64,000 bases of DNA from an uncultured bacterium (GTDB lineage: Bacteria > Cyanobacteriota > Vampirovibrionia > Gastranaerophilales > JAILCC01), in contig CASDUJ010000006.1 of assembly GCA_949283935.1 (NCBI GenBank), forward strand, positions 1 through 64,000, given 5' to 3'. The position numbers and the translations under genes were made by a program. This document shows positions 34,106-43,030 of this stretch, piece by piece. Position 1 is the stretch's first letter. Each line of letters begins with the position of its first letter. The notes under the pieces are model-generated. The model was not told where the DNA came from, did no database searches, and was given only the letters and a program-made list of their open reading frames with translations.

Positions 34106-35950
34106 ATGAAAATATTAGTACATTTACATTTATATTATTTTGAACAATTAGATTTTATGCTGGAAAAACTAAAAAATATTTCAGGATGTAATTGGGATTT
34201 ATATGTTACAATTTGTAAAAATAACAAAGAAATTTCCGAAAAAATTTTGAAATTTAAATCTGATGCCAAAATAATGCAAGTAGAAAATAGAGGATATGAT
34301 ATTTGGCCGTTTTTACAAGTATTAAAAATCGTAAATCCAAAAGAATATGACCTTGTTCTTAAAATTCACACCAAAAAAACTGAACGTTGGAGAAATACAT
34401 TAATCCAAAATCTTTTGGGTACATCAACCATTTTTCAAAACAATTTAAAGATTTTTGAAAAAAATCCTCGGATAGGAATTTTAACGAGCAAAGATTATTG
34501 CTGGGAAATTTATGATGATAATGAAGTTATTTCATCACCAGAAGATAAATACCTACTGGCTAAAATGAAACAAAGACTTAACATAACAAGTAAATACAAG
34601 TATTTTTGTGCAGGTTCAATGTTTCTCGTAAGAACTTCTATATTAAACAAACTTATTTTATCTGATATAAATGAATCTGATTTTCCTTTAAATGCTACTT
34701 CAGGTACTACAGGCACAAATGCTCACACGATAGAAAGAATTATATCTTTGCTTGCAGACCAAAACGGATACAAAATACATAAAATAAATTCTTCTACAAA
34801 TATTAAGCAAGCAATAAACAATTTTATGGAAAATTTATTTTCATTAAAAAATGAATATCGTAATCGAAAACAACAAAAATATAAAACACTAAAAATTTTG
34901 GGAATAAAATTTAAATTCAAGATGAAATATAGTTCCCCATATTCAATTTCGTATCCTGAAAATGAAAAAAGAACAGCAATATTTGCGCATTACGATAAAA
35001 ACAACAAAATTCAAGACTATGTTGTATATTATTTGCAAGAATTAAAAAAAGTTGCAAACAACATTATATTTGTTTCAGACAACAATTTATCTTCAATAGA
35101 ATTAAGCAAAATAAAAAATATTGTTAGTTATTCAATTGCCCAAAAGCATGGAGAATATGATTTTGGCTCATACAAAAGAGGATTTTTGTATGCAAAGGAT
35201 AATGGATATTTAAACAACATTAAAGAACTTATTTTTGCAAATGATAGTTGTTATGGTCCATTATTTCCTTTTGATATTATGTTTGATGATATGTCAATCA
35301 AACCTGTTGATTTCTGGGGAGTAACATTTAATGTACATGGACTTAATCCTAATATTAAAAACCAAGGTCATATTCAATCTTATTTTGTTGTTTTTAAGCC
35401 ACAAATATTTAACTCAGAAATTTTCAATAATTTCATTTGCTCAATAAAAAAAGAAGAAATTAAAGAAAAAATTATAGAAAATTATGAAATTGGCTTATCT
35501 AGAATGTTAATAAAAGCAGGCTTTAATTGCGATGTATATTTTGAAGAAAGCAAAAAAGATAATTTCAAAACCTGTAATCTTTTTGTCGAATATTATGACT
35601 TAGCAATAAAAAATAATGTTCCTTTAATAAAAACAAGTATTCTAAGAGGACTAAATGAAGATTTAGTAAATTCGAAAGAAGCTTTTAGATACGTAAAAAA
35701 GCACACAAGTTACAATATTTCTCTTATAGAAAAAGATTTGTTATACAATAAGAAATACATAAAACCTAAAATTCTAAAATCAATTTTTTCAATAAAAAAC
35801 AGCTACACAAATTTTAAGCAAAGCAAACACAAAGTCATTTCAATCTTAGGATTAAAATTTAAAATTAAAGTAAAAAATAATATTACCCAAAAAGAAAATT
35901 CTTCACAAATAAACCAAAGGAATTTAGAAGCAAAGGAGTTAATTAAATGA
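34106..35950 (+). CDS. Double RgpF (rhamnan synthesis protein F)-domain protein with two tags
   Basis: A 614-residue protein with two RgpF-like (PF05045) regions. The first (about 1-230) has VENRGYDIWPFLQVL, YDLVLKIHTKK and CAGSMFLVR. The second (about 290-540) has KRTAIFAHYDKNNKIQDYVV, EYDFGSYKRGFLY, LIFANDSCYGPLFPFD and FWGVT. RgpF-type proteins help build rhamnose-glucose polysaccharides. The tag seen in neighbours appears twice, between the domains (LKILGIKFKFKMK) and at the C-terminus (IFSIKNSYTNFKQ then HKVISILGLKFKI). It overlaps rfbB by 4 bp, which fits use of dTDP-rhamnose. No membrane helix was seen. Confidence 0.85.
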   Translation: MKILVHLHLYYFEQLDFMLEKLKNISGCNWDLYVTICKNNKEISEKILKFKSDAKIMQVENRGYDIWPFLQVLKIVNPKEYDLVLKIHTKKTERWRNTLIQNLLGTSTIFQNNLKIFEKNPRIGILTSKDYCWEIYDDNEVISSPEDKYLLAKMKQRLNITSKYKYFCAGSMFLVRTSILNKLILSDINESDFPLNATSGTTGTNAHTIERIISLLADQNGYKIHKINSSTNIKQAINNFMENLFSLKNEYRNRKQQKYKTLKILGIKFKFKMKYSSPYSISYPENEKRTAIFAHYDKNNKIQDYVVYYLQELKKVANNIIFVSDNNLSSIELSKIKNIVSYSIAQKHGEYDFGSYKRGFLYAKDNGYLNNIKELIFANDSCYGPLFPFDIMFDDMSIKPVDFWGVTFNVHGLNPNIKNQGHIQSYFVVFKPQIFNSEIFNNFICSIKKEEIKEKIIENYEIGLSRMLIKAGFNCDVYFEESKKDNFKTCNLFVEYYDLAIKNNVPLIKTSILRGLNEDLVNSKEAFRYVKKHTSYNISLIEKDLLYNKKYIKPKILKSIFSIKNSYTNFKQSKHKVISILGLKFKIKVKNNITQKENSSQINQRNLEAKELIK

Positions 35951-36924
35951 AATTATTAGTAACAGGTGGGGCAGGATTTATAGGCAGTTGTTTTGTAAGA
36001 TACATGCTTAAAAAATATCCTGACTACAAAATAATAAATCTTGATGCATTAACTTATGCAGGAAACATAGAAAATTTAAATGATATAAAAGATAACCCGA
36101 ATTATAAATTTGTTAAAGGAAATATTTGCGATAAAAATCTTGTCAGTGAATTAATTTCTCAAGTAAATTGTGTTATAAATTTTGCAGCAGAATCACACGT
36201 TGACAGATCTATTAAAAATCCCGAAATATTTATTGAAACAAATATACAAGGTACATTAAATCTTCTTCAAGTTTCAAAAGAACTTGGAATTGACAGATAT
36301 TTACAAGTTTCAACAGATGAAGTATACGGCACATTAGGGAAAACAGGCTATTTTTATGAAACAACTCCCATAGCTCCAAATAGTCCTTATTCAGCAAGCA
36401 AAGCAAGTGCTGATTTATTGGTAAGAGCTTATTTTGAAACATACAAACTTCCTGTTTTAAACACAAGATGTTCGAACAACTATGGACCTTACCAATATCC
36501 AGAAAAACTTATTCCATTTTTTATTTCACAATTATTAAAAGGAGAGAAAGTGCCAATATACGGAGACGGTCTAAATGTAAGAGATTGGTTATATGTATAC
36601 GATCACTGCGAAGCAATTGATGTTGTGTTACACAAAGGTAAAGTTGGAGAAGTATATAACATTGGAGGGCACAACGAAAAAACAAACTTAGAAATAACTA
36701 AATTAATTTTGGAAGCTATGGGAAAAGATGAAAATTCAATAAAATTTGTAGAAGACAGACTAGGTCATGACAGAAGATATGCAATAGCAAATGATAAAAT
36801 AACAAAAGAACTAGGTTGGAAACCATCTTTAACATTTGAAGAAGGTATTAAAATTACAATAGATTGGTATTTGAACAATCAAAATTGGATTAAATCTATA
36901 GAAGCAAAAAAAGTTTTATGCTAA
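35947..36924 (+). CDS. rfbB: dTDP-glucose 4,6-dehydratase
   Basis: RmlB, second step of dTDP-L-rhamnose synthesis: dTDP-glucose to the 4-keto-6-deoxy sugar with bound NAD. The 325-residue SDR has LLVTGGAGFIGSCFVRY, NFAAESHVDRSI, the catalytic STDEVYG (Asp-Glu) and YSASKASADLLVRAY (Tyr-x3-Lys), and TRCSNNYGPYQYPEKLIP. It overlaps the RgpF-domain gene and is followed by rfbC after 9 bp. Confidence 0.96.
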   Translation: MKLLVTGGAGFIGSCFVRYMLKKYPDYKIINLDALTYAGNIENLNDIKDNPNYKFVKGNICDKNLVSELISQVNCVINFAAESHVDRSIKNPEIFIETNIQGTLNLLQVSKELGIDRYLQVSTDEVYGTLGKTGYFYETTPIAPNSPYSASKASADLLVRAYFETYKLPVLNTRCSNNYGPYQYPEKLIPFFISQLLKGEKVPIYGDGLNVRDWLYVYDHCEAIDVVLHKGKVGEVYNIGGHNEKTNLEITKLILEAMGKDENSIKFVEDRLGHDRRYAIANDKITKELGWKPSLTFEEGIKITIDWYLNNQNWIKSIEAKKVLC

Positions 36925-36933
36925 GGAGACATT

Positions 36934-37491
36934 ATGCCATTTGAATTTGAAAAACAAGAAATAGAAGATGTAATATTGGTGAAGCCTAAGGTATTTGGAG
37001 ATAATCGCGGATTTTTTATGGAAAGTTACAAAAAATCAGATTTTTTCGAAAATGGTATAAAAATAGAATTTAACCAAGATAATCATTCAAAATCCACAAA
37101 AGGTGTATTGAGAGGTTTACATTATCAAGCAAAGCCAAATGGTCAAGCTAAACTTGTTCGTTGTGTAAAAGGTAAAATCTATGATGTAGCTGTTGACATA
37201 AGACCTAATTCAAAGACATATGGTAAATATGTAAAAGTTGAACTTTCAGAAGAAAACAAACAAATGCTTTTTATACCCGAAGGTTTTGCTCATGGATTTG
37301 TTGTACTTTCAGATGAAGCTGAACTTATGTACAAAGCTAGCGGAGAATATGCGCCAAAAGCAGATAGGGGTATTTTGTGGTGTGATAAGGATATAAATAT
37401 TGATTGGGATATTAATTTTGAACCAATTTTATCAGAAAAAGATAAACAACAACCTACTTTTAAAAATATAAATAAAAAGGAGTTAATTTAA
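36934..37491 (+). CDS. rfbC: dTDP-4-dehydrorhamnose 3,5-epimerase
   Basis: RmlC, third step of dTDP-L-rhamnose synthesis. The 185-residue cupin has FGDNRGFFMESYKKSDF, FNQDNHSKSTKGVLRGLHYQ with the catalytic His in LRGLHYQ, RCVKGKIYDVAVDIR with the paired Asp, and IPEGFAHGFVVLSDEAEL. Its stop overlaps the rfbD start (ATGA-type junction), as expected for a coupled operon. Confidence 0.96.
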   Translation: MPFEFEKQEIEDVILVKPKVFGDNRGFFMESYKKSDFFENGIKIEFNQDNHSKSTKGVLRGLHYQAKPNGQAKLVRCVKGKIYDVAVDIRPNSKTYGKYVKVELSEENKQMLFIPEGFAHGFVVLSDEAELMYKASGEYAPKADRGILWCDKDINIDWDINFEPILSEKDKQQPTFKNINKKELI

Positions 37492-38324
37492 TGAAAGTAC
37501 TGGTAACAGGTGCAAATGGAATGTTTGGACAAGATTTATGTCCTATATTAGAAGATGTTGGATGTTTTGTTATAAAAACTGACATTGATAATTTAGACAT
37601 AACAAACCCCCAAATTACAGACGAAGTTGTTGCAAAGACAAAACCTGATTTGCTCATTCATTGTGCAGCATACACAAATGTAGACAAAGCTGAAGAAGAT
37701 TTGCAAAATGCCATTTTAATTAATGAAAAAGGGACAGAAAATATAGCTAAAGCTTGTGCCAAGCAAAATACAACCTTAGTATACATATCTACAGATTACG
37801 TATTTGATGGAACAAAAAATACTCCATATACTAATCAAGACAAGCCAAATCCTATTAACAACTACGGAATAAGCAAACTAAAAGGAGAAGAAGCTGTAAA
37901 AAAACATTGTAAAAAATATTATATAGCCAGAACAAGCTGGTTATACGGACATTTTGGCAAAAATTTTGTAGAAACAATGCTTTCTCTAAAAGACAAACCT
38001 GAACTAAAGGTAGTAGATGATCAAATAGGATGTCCAACTTGGACAATTGAACTAGCTAATGGAATATTAAAAATTTTACAGAAACCATATGGAATTTACC
38101 ATATATGTGGAAGTGGTAGTACCAGTTGGTATGGTTTTGCAAAAGAAATTTTTTCACTACAAAATTTACAAGTAAATTTAAAACCTTGTAACACTACAGA
38201 ATTTCCTCGACCTGCAAAACGTCCTCAATATAGCGTCATGGATAATCTTGAATTATGCAGAGACTGGAAAATTGCATTAAAAGAATATATGGATTTAAGA
38301 CCTAATGAGGTAAAAACAAAATGA
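37491..38324 (+). CDS. rfbD: dTDP-4-dehydrorhamnose reductase
   Basis: RmlD, last step of dTDP-L-rhamnose synthesis, NAD(P)H-dependent. The 277-residue SDR has [28 protein letters not shown], the catalytic region [27 protein letters not shown] with Tyr-x3-Lys, and RTSWLYG. The length is slightly below the usual 290-300. It overlaps rfbC by 1 bp and rfbA by 4 bp. Confidence 0.96.
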   Translation: MKVLVTGANGMFGQDLCPILEDVGCFVIKTDIDNLDITNPQITDEVVAKTKPDLLIHCAAYTNVDKAEEDLQNAILINEKGTENIAKACAKQNTTLVYISTDYVFDGTKNTPYTNQDKPNPINNYGISKLKGEEAVKKHCKKYYIARTSWLYGHFGKNFVETMLSLKDKPELKVVDDQIGCPTWTIELANGILKILQKPYGIYHICGSGSTSWYGFAKEIFSLQNLQVNLKPCNTTEFPRPAKRPQYSVMDNLELCRDWKIALKEYMDLRPNEVKTK

Positions 38325-39187
38325 AAGGAATCGTTTTAGCAGGCGGAAGTGGCACAAGACTTTATCCAAGCACAATTGGAATATCTAAGCAATTATTACC
38401 TATTTATGATAAACCTATGATTTATTACCCTATTTCGGTTTTGATGTTGGCTGGAATCCAAGAAATTTTAATTATATCTACCCCACATGATATTTCTTGC
38501 TTTGAAAAATTACTTGGGAATGGCTCGCAATTTGGGGTAAAATTTTCTTACAAAATACAACCAAATCCCGATGGACTTGCACAAGCTTTTATTATTGGAG
38601 AAGAATTTATAGGAAATGATTGCGTTGCACTTATTTTAGGAGACAACATTTTTTATGGTTCCGGTTTTTCAGGTATGCTAAAAAACGCAGTAAAATCTGC
38701 TGAAAACACTGGAGAAGCAACTATTTTTGGCTATTATGTAAAAGATCCCGAAAGATTTGGAGTAGTAGAATTTAACCAAAATGGCAAAGTTATATCAATA
38801 GAAGAAAAGCCTAAAAATCCTAAATCAAATTATGCAGTAACAGGTTTATATTTTTACGATAATAATGTAATAAAATATGCCAAAGGGCTGAAACCTTCTA
38901 GCAGAGGTGAATTAGAAATAACAGATTTGAATAAAATTTATTTAAGCAAAAATAAACTTAAAATAGATTTATTTGGGAGGGGTTTTGCTTGGCTAGATAC
39001 AGGCACGCACAAATCTTTGCTGCAAGCCGGACAATATGTACAGACAATTGAAGAAAACCAAGGAATTAAAATAGCTTGTTTAGAAGAAATTGCAATAAGA
39101 ATGGGTTTTATCAGCAAAAAAGAAATTTTAGAAACCACCAACAAATACAAAGACAATGAATATTACAGTTACGTAAAAGAAATTTAG
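38321..39187 (+). CDS. rfbA: Glucose-1-phosphate thymidylyltransferase
   Basis: RmlA, first step of dTDP-L-rhamnose synthesis: glucose 1-phosphate plus dTTP to dTDP-glucose. The 288-residue protein has [64 protein letters not shown] and FAWLDTGTH. It is the last gene of the plus-strand glycan operon; its stop lies 16 bp before the 3' end of an oppositely oriented tRNA-Gly. Confidence 0.97.
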   Translation: MKGIVLAGGSGTRLYPSTIGISKQLLPIYDKPMIYYPISVLMLAGIQEILIISTPHDISCFEKLLGNGSQFGVKFSYKIQPNPDGLAQAFIIGEEFIGNDCVALILGDNIFYGSGFSGMLKNAVKSAENTGEATIFGYYVKDPERFGVVEFNQNGKVISIEEKPKNPKSNYAVTGLYFYDNNVIKYAKGLKPSSRGELEITDLNKIYLSKNKLKIDLFGRGFAWLDTGTHKSLLQAGQYVQTIEENQGIKIACLEEIAIRMGFISKKEILETTNKYKDNEYYSYVKEI

Positions 39188-39203
39188 CTTAAAATTTTTG
39201 TAA

Positions 39204-39278
39204 TGGAGCGGGCGACGAGGCTCGAACTCGCGACATCTTGCTTGGGAAGCAAGCATTCTACCACTGAATTACACCCGC
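39204..39278 (-). tRNA. trnG: tRNA-Gly (CCC anticodon)
   Basis: The reverse strand folds as a cloverleaf: acceptor GCGGGTG/CGCCCGC, D arm ATTCAGTGGTAGAAT, anticodon stem CTTGC/GCAAG around TTCCCAA (anticodon CCC), and T arm GCGAGTTCGAGCCTCGT. The 3' TCCA is encoded. It lies downstream of a second tRNA-Gly from which it is separated by a terminator hairpin. Confidence 0.95.
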
Positions 39279-39290
39279 AAATTAACTTAA

Positions 39291-39314
39291 CAAAAAAAGC
39301 ACCCCTTGGTGCCC
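39291..39314 (-). terminator. Intrinsic terminator between the two tRNA-Gly genes
   Basis: On the minus strand GGCACC-AAGG-GGTGC is followed by TTTTTTT, a typical Rho-independent terminator, 6 bp after the tRNA-Gly(GCC) 3' end and about 13 bp before the tRNA-Gly(CCC) 5' end. Only leak-through or an overlapping promoter could then feed the second gene. Confidence 0.85.
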
Positions 39315-39319
39315 TTAAA

Positions 39320-39394
39320 TGGAGCGGGAGACGAGGCTCGAACTCGCGACATCTTCCTTGGCAAGGAAGCATTCTACCACTGAATTACTCCCGC
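39320..39394 (-). tRNA. trnG: tRNA-Gly (GCC anticodon)
   Basis: The reverse strand gives acceptor GCGGGAG/CTCCCGC, anticodon stem CTTCC/GGAAG around TTGCCAA (anticodon GCC), and the same D and T arms as the neighbouring tRNA-Gly(CCC), to which it is nearly identical outside the anticodon arm and a few acceptor bases. The 3' TCCA is encoded. The two genes look like a tandem duplication followed by anticodon divergence. Confidence 0.95.
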
Positions 39395-39444
39395 ATTTTG
39401 TAAGTAAATTATAATTTGCTCAATTTTTTTTTGCAAGTTTTATT

Positions 39445-40317
39445 TTATTTAAGCGTTGCTAACAAATTTACTGCTTTTTTATATGAATCTTTTTCATCCA
39501 AAATTTTTCGAGCAAAACTTCCCCAAGCAATACCATCAAAATGTAATTTTTTTTCATTTGCTAATTTCGCAGTTTGGGCATTTGTTCCTCCAGAGAGAAT
39601 TAATATTATATTTTCGATACATTGAAAATTTTGAGCTTCTTCTATTGCTTTTTGCGTAGTAGCTACAGAATCATTTAAGCCGCTAATTGGATTACCATCT
39701 GCTTGAACTATTAATTTTTTTGGGAAAATTATATTTTTTACAGTTTCAATAATTTCAATTTTCTCTTTTACATTATTATTTTGAGAAATACAAATGCCCA
39801 AATCACCATTAAATTGTTTTTTCAAATATTTAAATACATCTACCAAATTTTTGTTTTGTCCATTTGTATGGATTTCTATATAATCAGCTTCTTGTGCTTG
39901 ATAAAATTGTTCTTCAAAAATTTGATTAACATAAAACATTTCAATTGCTTTTCTAGGACAAATATTAGCGCAAATTCCGCATCCACTACAACCATCAATA
40001 TTAATTTTAGAAATTTGAGAAACATTAATAACTTTTTGCGAACAAATTTTTTCGCACAAAGAACATTTATTACACAAAGAATCAATAATTTTAGCTTTTC
40101 GGGAATGAATATCATTTTCCAAGGTAATACTTGCACAAATTTTAGGCATTAAAGGCAAATGCATTTCTTTTAAAATAAATCTTACTTCATTTATGAGAAT
40201 TTTATTAGCTGATAAATCAAAAATATTTACCCCTAATTTGGAATAAATTTCAATTGTTTTTTTTATCTGATTTAGTTCTAAGTTTTTGGCACCCAGTATA
40301 ATTTTGGAGATTTTCAT
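39445..40317 (-). CDS. ldpA: LdpA-like iron-sulfur protein
   Basis: A 290-residue protein with the LdpA layout. The N-terminal barrel-like start is IILGAKNLELNQIKKTIEIYSKLGVNIFDL-type, followed by two 4Fe-4S clusters, CNKCSLCEKIC (Cys 82, 85, 88, 92) and CSGCGICANICP (110, 113, 116, 120). The C-terminal domain has LIVQADGNPISG, LSGGTNAQTAKLA and GIAWGSFARKIL. Cyanobacterial LdpA senses cellular redox and feeds the Kai circadian clock; these C-terminal blocks are its hallmark. Here no kai genes are in view, so the ancestral job is probably redox-related and independent of the clock. The identification rests on remembered family blocks, not on a search. Confidence 0.65.
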   Translation of the reverse strand: MKISKIILGAKNLELNQIKKTIEIYSKLGVNIFDLSANKILINEVRFILKEMHLPLMPKICASITLENDIHSRKAKIIDSLCNKCSLCEKICSQKVINVSQISKINIDGCSGCGICANICPRKAIEMFYVNQIFEEQFYQAQEADYIEIHTNGQNKNLVDVFKYLKKQFNGDLGICISQNNNVKEKIEIIETVKNIIFPKKLIVQADGNPISGLNDSVATTQKAIEEAQNFQCIENIILILSGGTNAQTAKLANEKKLHFDGIAWGSFARKILDEKDSYKKAVNLLATLK

Positions 40318-40424
40318 ATTGTTATGTTAGCATAAAAGAAATTTTCTAAATTAATATTGTAAAGTTAATGAAAGATAAAGTTTTTTATGTTAGTATAATC
40401 CGAGAAGGGCTTTTCTAAGATATT

Positions 40425-42683
40425 ATGCGTATTGTTGAATTAAAATCTCAAAATCTAAAAATTATATACAAACCAAAAGAAAACCATTTAAAAGTTGGTG
40501 ATTTTATAAGTTTTGAAGAAAATGACTTAACACTTGTTGCGCAAATATACAAAATAGTTTCTTCCCCTGCTGCAGATGATTTTAACCAAGCAGATTTAAT
40601 ATTTGTATTACGTAACCAATATGGAAAAACTGAACCTTGGAATGGCGAAATTATTTCTATGGAAGCCAACGTATCTGTTACAGATAAAAACATTATTGCT
40701 AATTATATAAAAGATAAAGACGACAAAAAATCTATGGAAATTGGCAATTACATTGAATTTCCTGAAGATACATTAACCCTTAATACAGAAAACTTTTCAA
40801 CTCCAGCTTTTATAGGTTTTGAAAAAGTTTCAGACAATTTTAATTTAGTAAAAACTATTATTGAACAATTTTCGAATTTGGGTGAAAAAATTTTAGTTTT
40901 AGATTTTAAAGGCAATTATCAAATTTCAAATGCAAAAAAAATTATTGCAGGTATTCATTCAAAACTTCCTTTAAATTCAAATTTATTAGAAAATTTGTGT
41001 CCTAAAATTTTAGAAGGAGTATCATTAGAAAGCAAAGCCGTAATTGAAGATATTATTTTAGAAGTTGCCACATATGCTCAGGAAAATACTAACGGTTTTA
41101 TTCCTCTTTCTAATTTTATAAATGTTATAGACGACATTTATAAGAAATCAAAAATTTCCCAACTAATTTTATTGAAAAACAAATTACGCAGATATCAAAA
41201 ACTTAACATTTTTGCTGATACAAAAGAAGAAGTTTACTCAATTTTTAATGCGTTAGAATCTTCAATCCCTATTATTCTTGATTTAAGTAATATTCCAATA
41301 GAATGGCAAAAAGAATTTTTCGCCAACATTATAGAACTTAACAATAAAGTAAAAAAAGAATTTTTGCTTTTTGCTAATGTAGATGAACAAAATTCTGACA
41401 ATAAAATTATTAACAATTTAATGTTTAAAGCTAAAAATAGTGGAATAAAACCAGTTATTAGTTCTAATTACAGGTATTTGTCATTTGAAAACATTTTTGA
41501 TTTTAGCAACAACACTTTTTTATTTAAAACATACAATGTCTTAAAAAAGCGACAAAACATTTGCGATATTTTACAAGCTCTTCCTTCTAAAAGTTTTATA
41601 CTAAATGGTAAACTATCAAAAGATTTAATAATTTGTTGTAAGTTAAAGACAAATGAAACAGAAGAAGAAAATTCAATTGAAAAATCAAACACAATAGAAA
41701 AAAAAGAGACAATAATTAGCTCCCAACAAGAAGAGATTGCTAACAATTTTTCTAATACACCTATTGCTAGTATTGATATGAGTGCATTAAACACAGCTTT
41801 ACAACCTGAACCTTCTATTAAATTAAATATTCCCGATGAAACTAAGGAATCTTATCCAGACACAAATGAAAAAAACGTAAATAATAATTCTCAAAATGAA
41901 ATTACACTCCCAACAGAAGATAAAAAATTTGAAGAAGTTTTAGCAATAGATGAAAAAGAGAGCATAATTCCAGAAATTGAAAGCAGTCAAGAACTAACGG
42001 AAGAAAATTCAAATAAAAATCAACCCGTACAAACTGAAATTTTAGAACCCACAGAAATTGTAGAATTGATTGAACCTGAACACACAGAAGAAAATATTTT
42101 AAAAGACACAGAAAAAAAAGAAGTTATAGCCCCTGTAAATAATCTTTTTGAAGAAGTAGAAACAACAGATTCTTATGAGCAATCAGAATTTGAGGAAATT
42201 TCATCACACTCTTCAGAAACTCAAACCGATAGCAACAACGAAGATAATCTTGAAGATTTAGATTTAGATGATTTAGATTTTTTAAATGAAGTTCAAGATT
42301 ACAATAACTCAACACAAAAATCAGAAGATGAAGATTTACTAGATTTACTAAATGAAAATGACACATTATTGGACGAAGAAACAGAACCGGAAGTTATAGA
42401 AGATATTGATTTTGATGAATTGGAAAATTCAGAGCAAGAAATTTCACAAAAATCAAAAACACCAATGCAAAAACTACCGATATACAATGCCGATTATGAC
42501 CAAAAAGAAAGCAAAGAAAAAATTGAATTTCAAGAAGGAGATTTGGTTAAGCATCAAAAATATGGAATAGGCACAATAAAAAAAATTACTGCACATGGTG
42601 ACAAATTATTATGCCATATTAATTTTGATGATTTTGGAAGAAGACTTTTAGACCCTGACATTTCTCAATTACAAAAAATTTAG
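40425..42683 (+). CDS. HerA-like barrel/ATPase-fold protein without P-loop, with C-terminal tudor-like domain
   Basis: Function unknown. A 752-residue protein. Residues 1-125 look like a HAS-type beta barrel (HLKVGDFISFEENDLTLVAQIYKI). Residues 125-400 follow the HerA/FtsK ATPase order: a strand and loop where Walker A should be (FIGFEKVSDNFNLVKTIIEQF, with no GxxGxGK), then a Walker B-like ILVLDFKGNYQ (156-166) matching the HerA DxxGEY position. Residues about 410-690 are a long acidic, disordered linker. Residues about 701-752 (GDLVKHQKYGIGTIKKI to RRLLDPDISQLQKI) match the C-terminal tudor/RNAP-binding domain of UvrD/PcrA. It may be a non-hydrolysing DNA or polymerase adaptor. Confidence 0.6.
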   Translation: MRIVELKSQNLKIIYKPKENHLKVGDFISFEENDLTLVAQIYKIVSSPAADDFNQADLIFVLRNQYGKTEPWNGEIISMEANVSVTDKNIIANYIKDKDDKKSMEIGNYIEFPEDTLTLNTENFSTPAFIGFEKVSDNFNLVKTIIEQFSNLGEKILVLDFKGNYQISNAKKIIAGIHSKLPLNSNLLENLCPKILEGVSLESKAVIEDIILEVATYAQENTNGFIPLSNFINVIDDIYKKSKISQLILLKNKLRRYQKLNIFADTKEEVYSIFNALESSIPIILDLSNIPIEWQKEFFANIIELNNKVKKEFLLFANVDEQNSDNKIINNLMFKAKNSGIKPVISSNYRYLSFENIFDFSNNTFLFKTYNVLKKRQNICDILQALPSKSFILNGKLSKDLIICCKLKTNETEEENSIEKSNTIEKKETIISSQQEEIANNFSNTPIASIDMSALNTALQPEPSIKLNIPDETKESYPDTNEKNVNNNSQNEITLPTEDKKFEEVLAIDEKESIIPEIESSQELTEENSNKNQPVQTEILEPTEIVELIEPEHTEENILKDTEKKEVIAPVNNLFEEVETTDSYEQSEFEEISSHSSETQTDSNNEDNLEDLDLDDLDFLNEVQDYNNSTQKSEDEDLLDLLNENDTLLDEETEPEVIEDIDFDELENSEQEISQKSKTPMQKLPIYNADYDQKESKEKIEFQEGDLVKHQKYGIGTIKKITAHGDKLLCHINFDDFGRRLLDPDISQLQKI

Positions 42684-42781
42684 ATTACAATTTTGTAAAA
42701 AATATTCTAATTATCATTTAAAATATTTACTTTTCTTTACTTATTTTTTACTTAAAATTACTAGCAAAAAAATAAAATTTG

Positions 42782-42790
42782 TGATATTAT
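42782..42790 (+). promoter_or_regulatory. Extended -10 promoter for a 52-residue small protein
   Basis: TGATATTAT is an extended -10 element. The predicted leader of about 70 nt contains the GGAGG ribosome site at 42855-42859. No good -35 box is seen. Confidence 0.5.
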
Positions 42791-42865
42791 ATATACATCA
42801 AAGTTCTTCCCAATTTTTAATTTTCATATATTATTTACTCTCTCAATTTAAGTGGAGGTTATTCT

Positions 42866-43024
42866 ATGGTAGCTTTATTAAAGAAGGCTCAAGTGAAAAG
42901 AGCAGCACTAAAAGAAGATTCTTTTGGTAAGTATTTAGAGCGTTCTACAGAAAACACTACCGTAAATGGTACTGTAGTAGCGAAAAAGTTTTCTTGGTAT
43001 AAAAGAATTCTTGGACTATTTTAA
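42866..43024 (+). CDS. 52-residue basic small protein
   Basis: Not recognised. An ATG after a strong GGAGG site (6 bp spacing) opens a 52-codon frame starting MVALLKKAQVKRAALKED and ending KKFSWYKRILGLF before TAA. It has its own extended -10 promoter upstream and two tandem intrinsic terminators downstream, so it looks like an independent transcription unit. The product is basic at both ends, and the C-terminal WYKRILGLF could form a short membrane-binding amphipathic helix. It is not a leader peptide for the next gene, since terminators intervene. A peptide, regulator or small membrane protein are all possible. Confidence 0.65.
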   Translation: MVALLKKAQVKRAALKEDSFGKYLERSTENTTVNGTVVAKKFSWYKRILGLF

Positions 43025-43030
43025 TAAACA

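Noticed and set aside
22485-39187. Horizontal island boundaries (integrase, attachment sites, direct repeats) around the glycan locus
   Set aside because: The two tRNA-Gly genes at the right end could be an integration site, but no integrase, no flanking repeat and no shift in base composition was seen.
39184-39403. Open frames on both strands of about 62-66 codons at the tRNA-Gly pair
   Set aside because: They run through two complete tRNA genes and a terminator, have no ribosome sites and no resemblance to proteins.
39781-40152. 123-codon plus-strand frame rich in Phe, Ile and Asn
   Set aside because: Antisense to the LdpA-like gene, whose Cys clusters and family blocks are clear.
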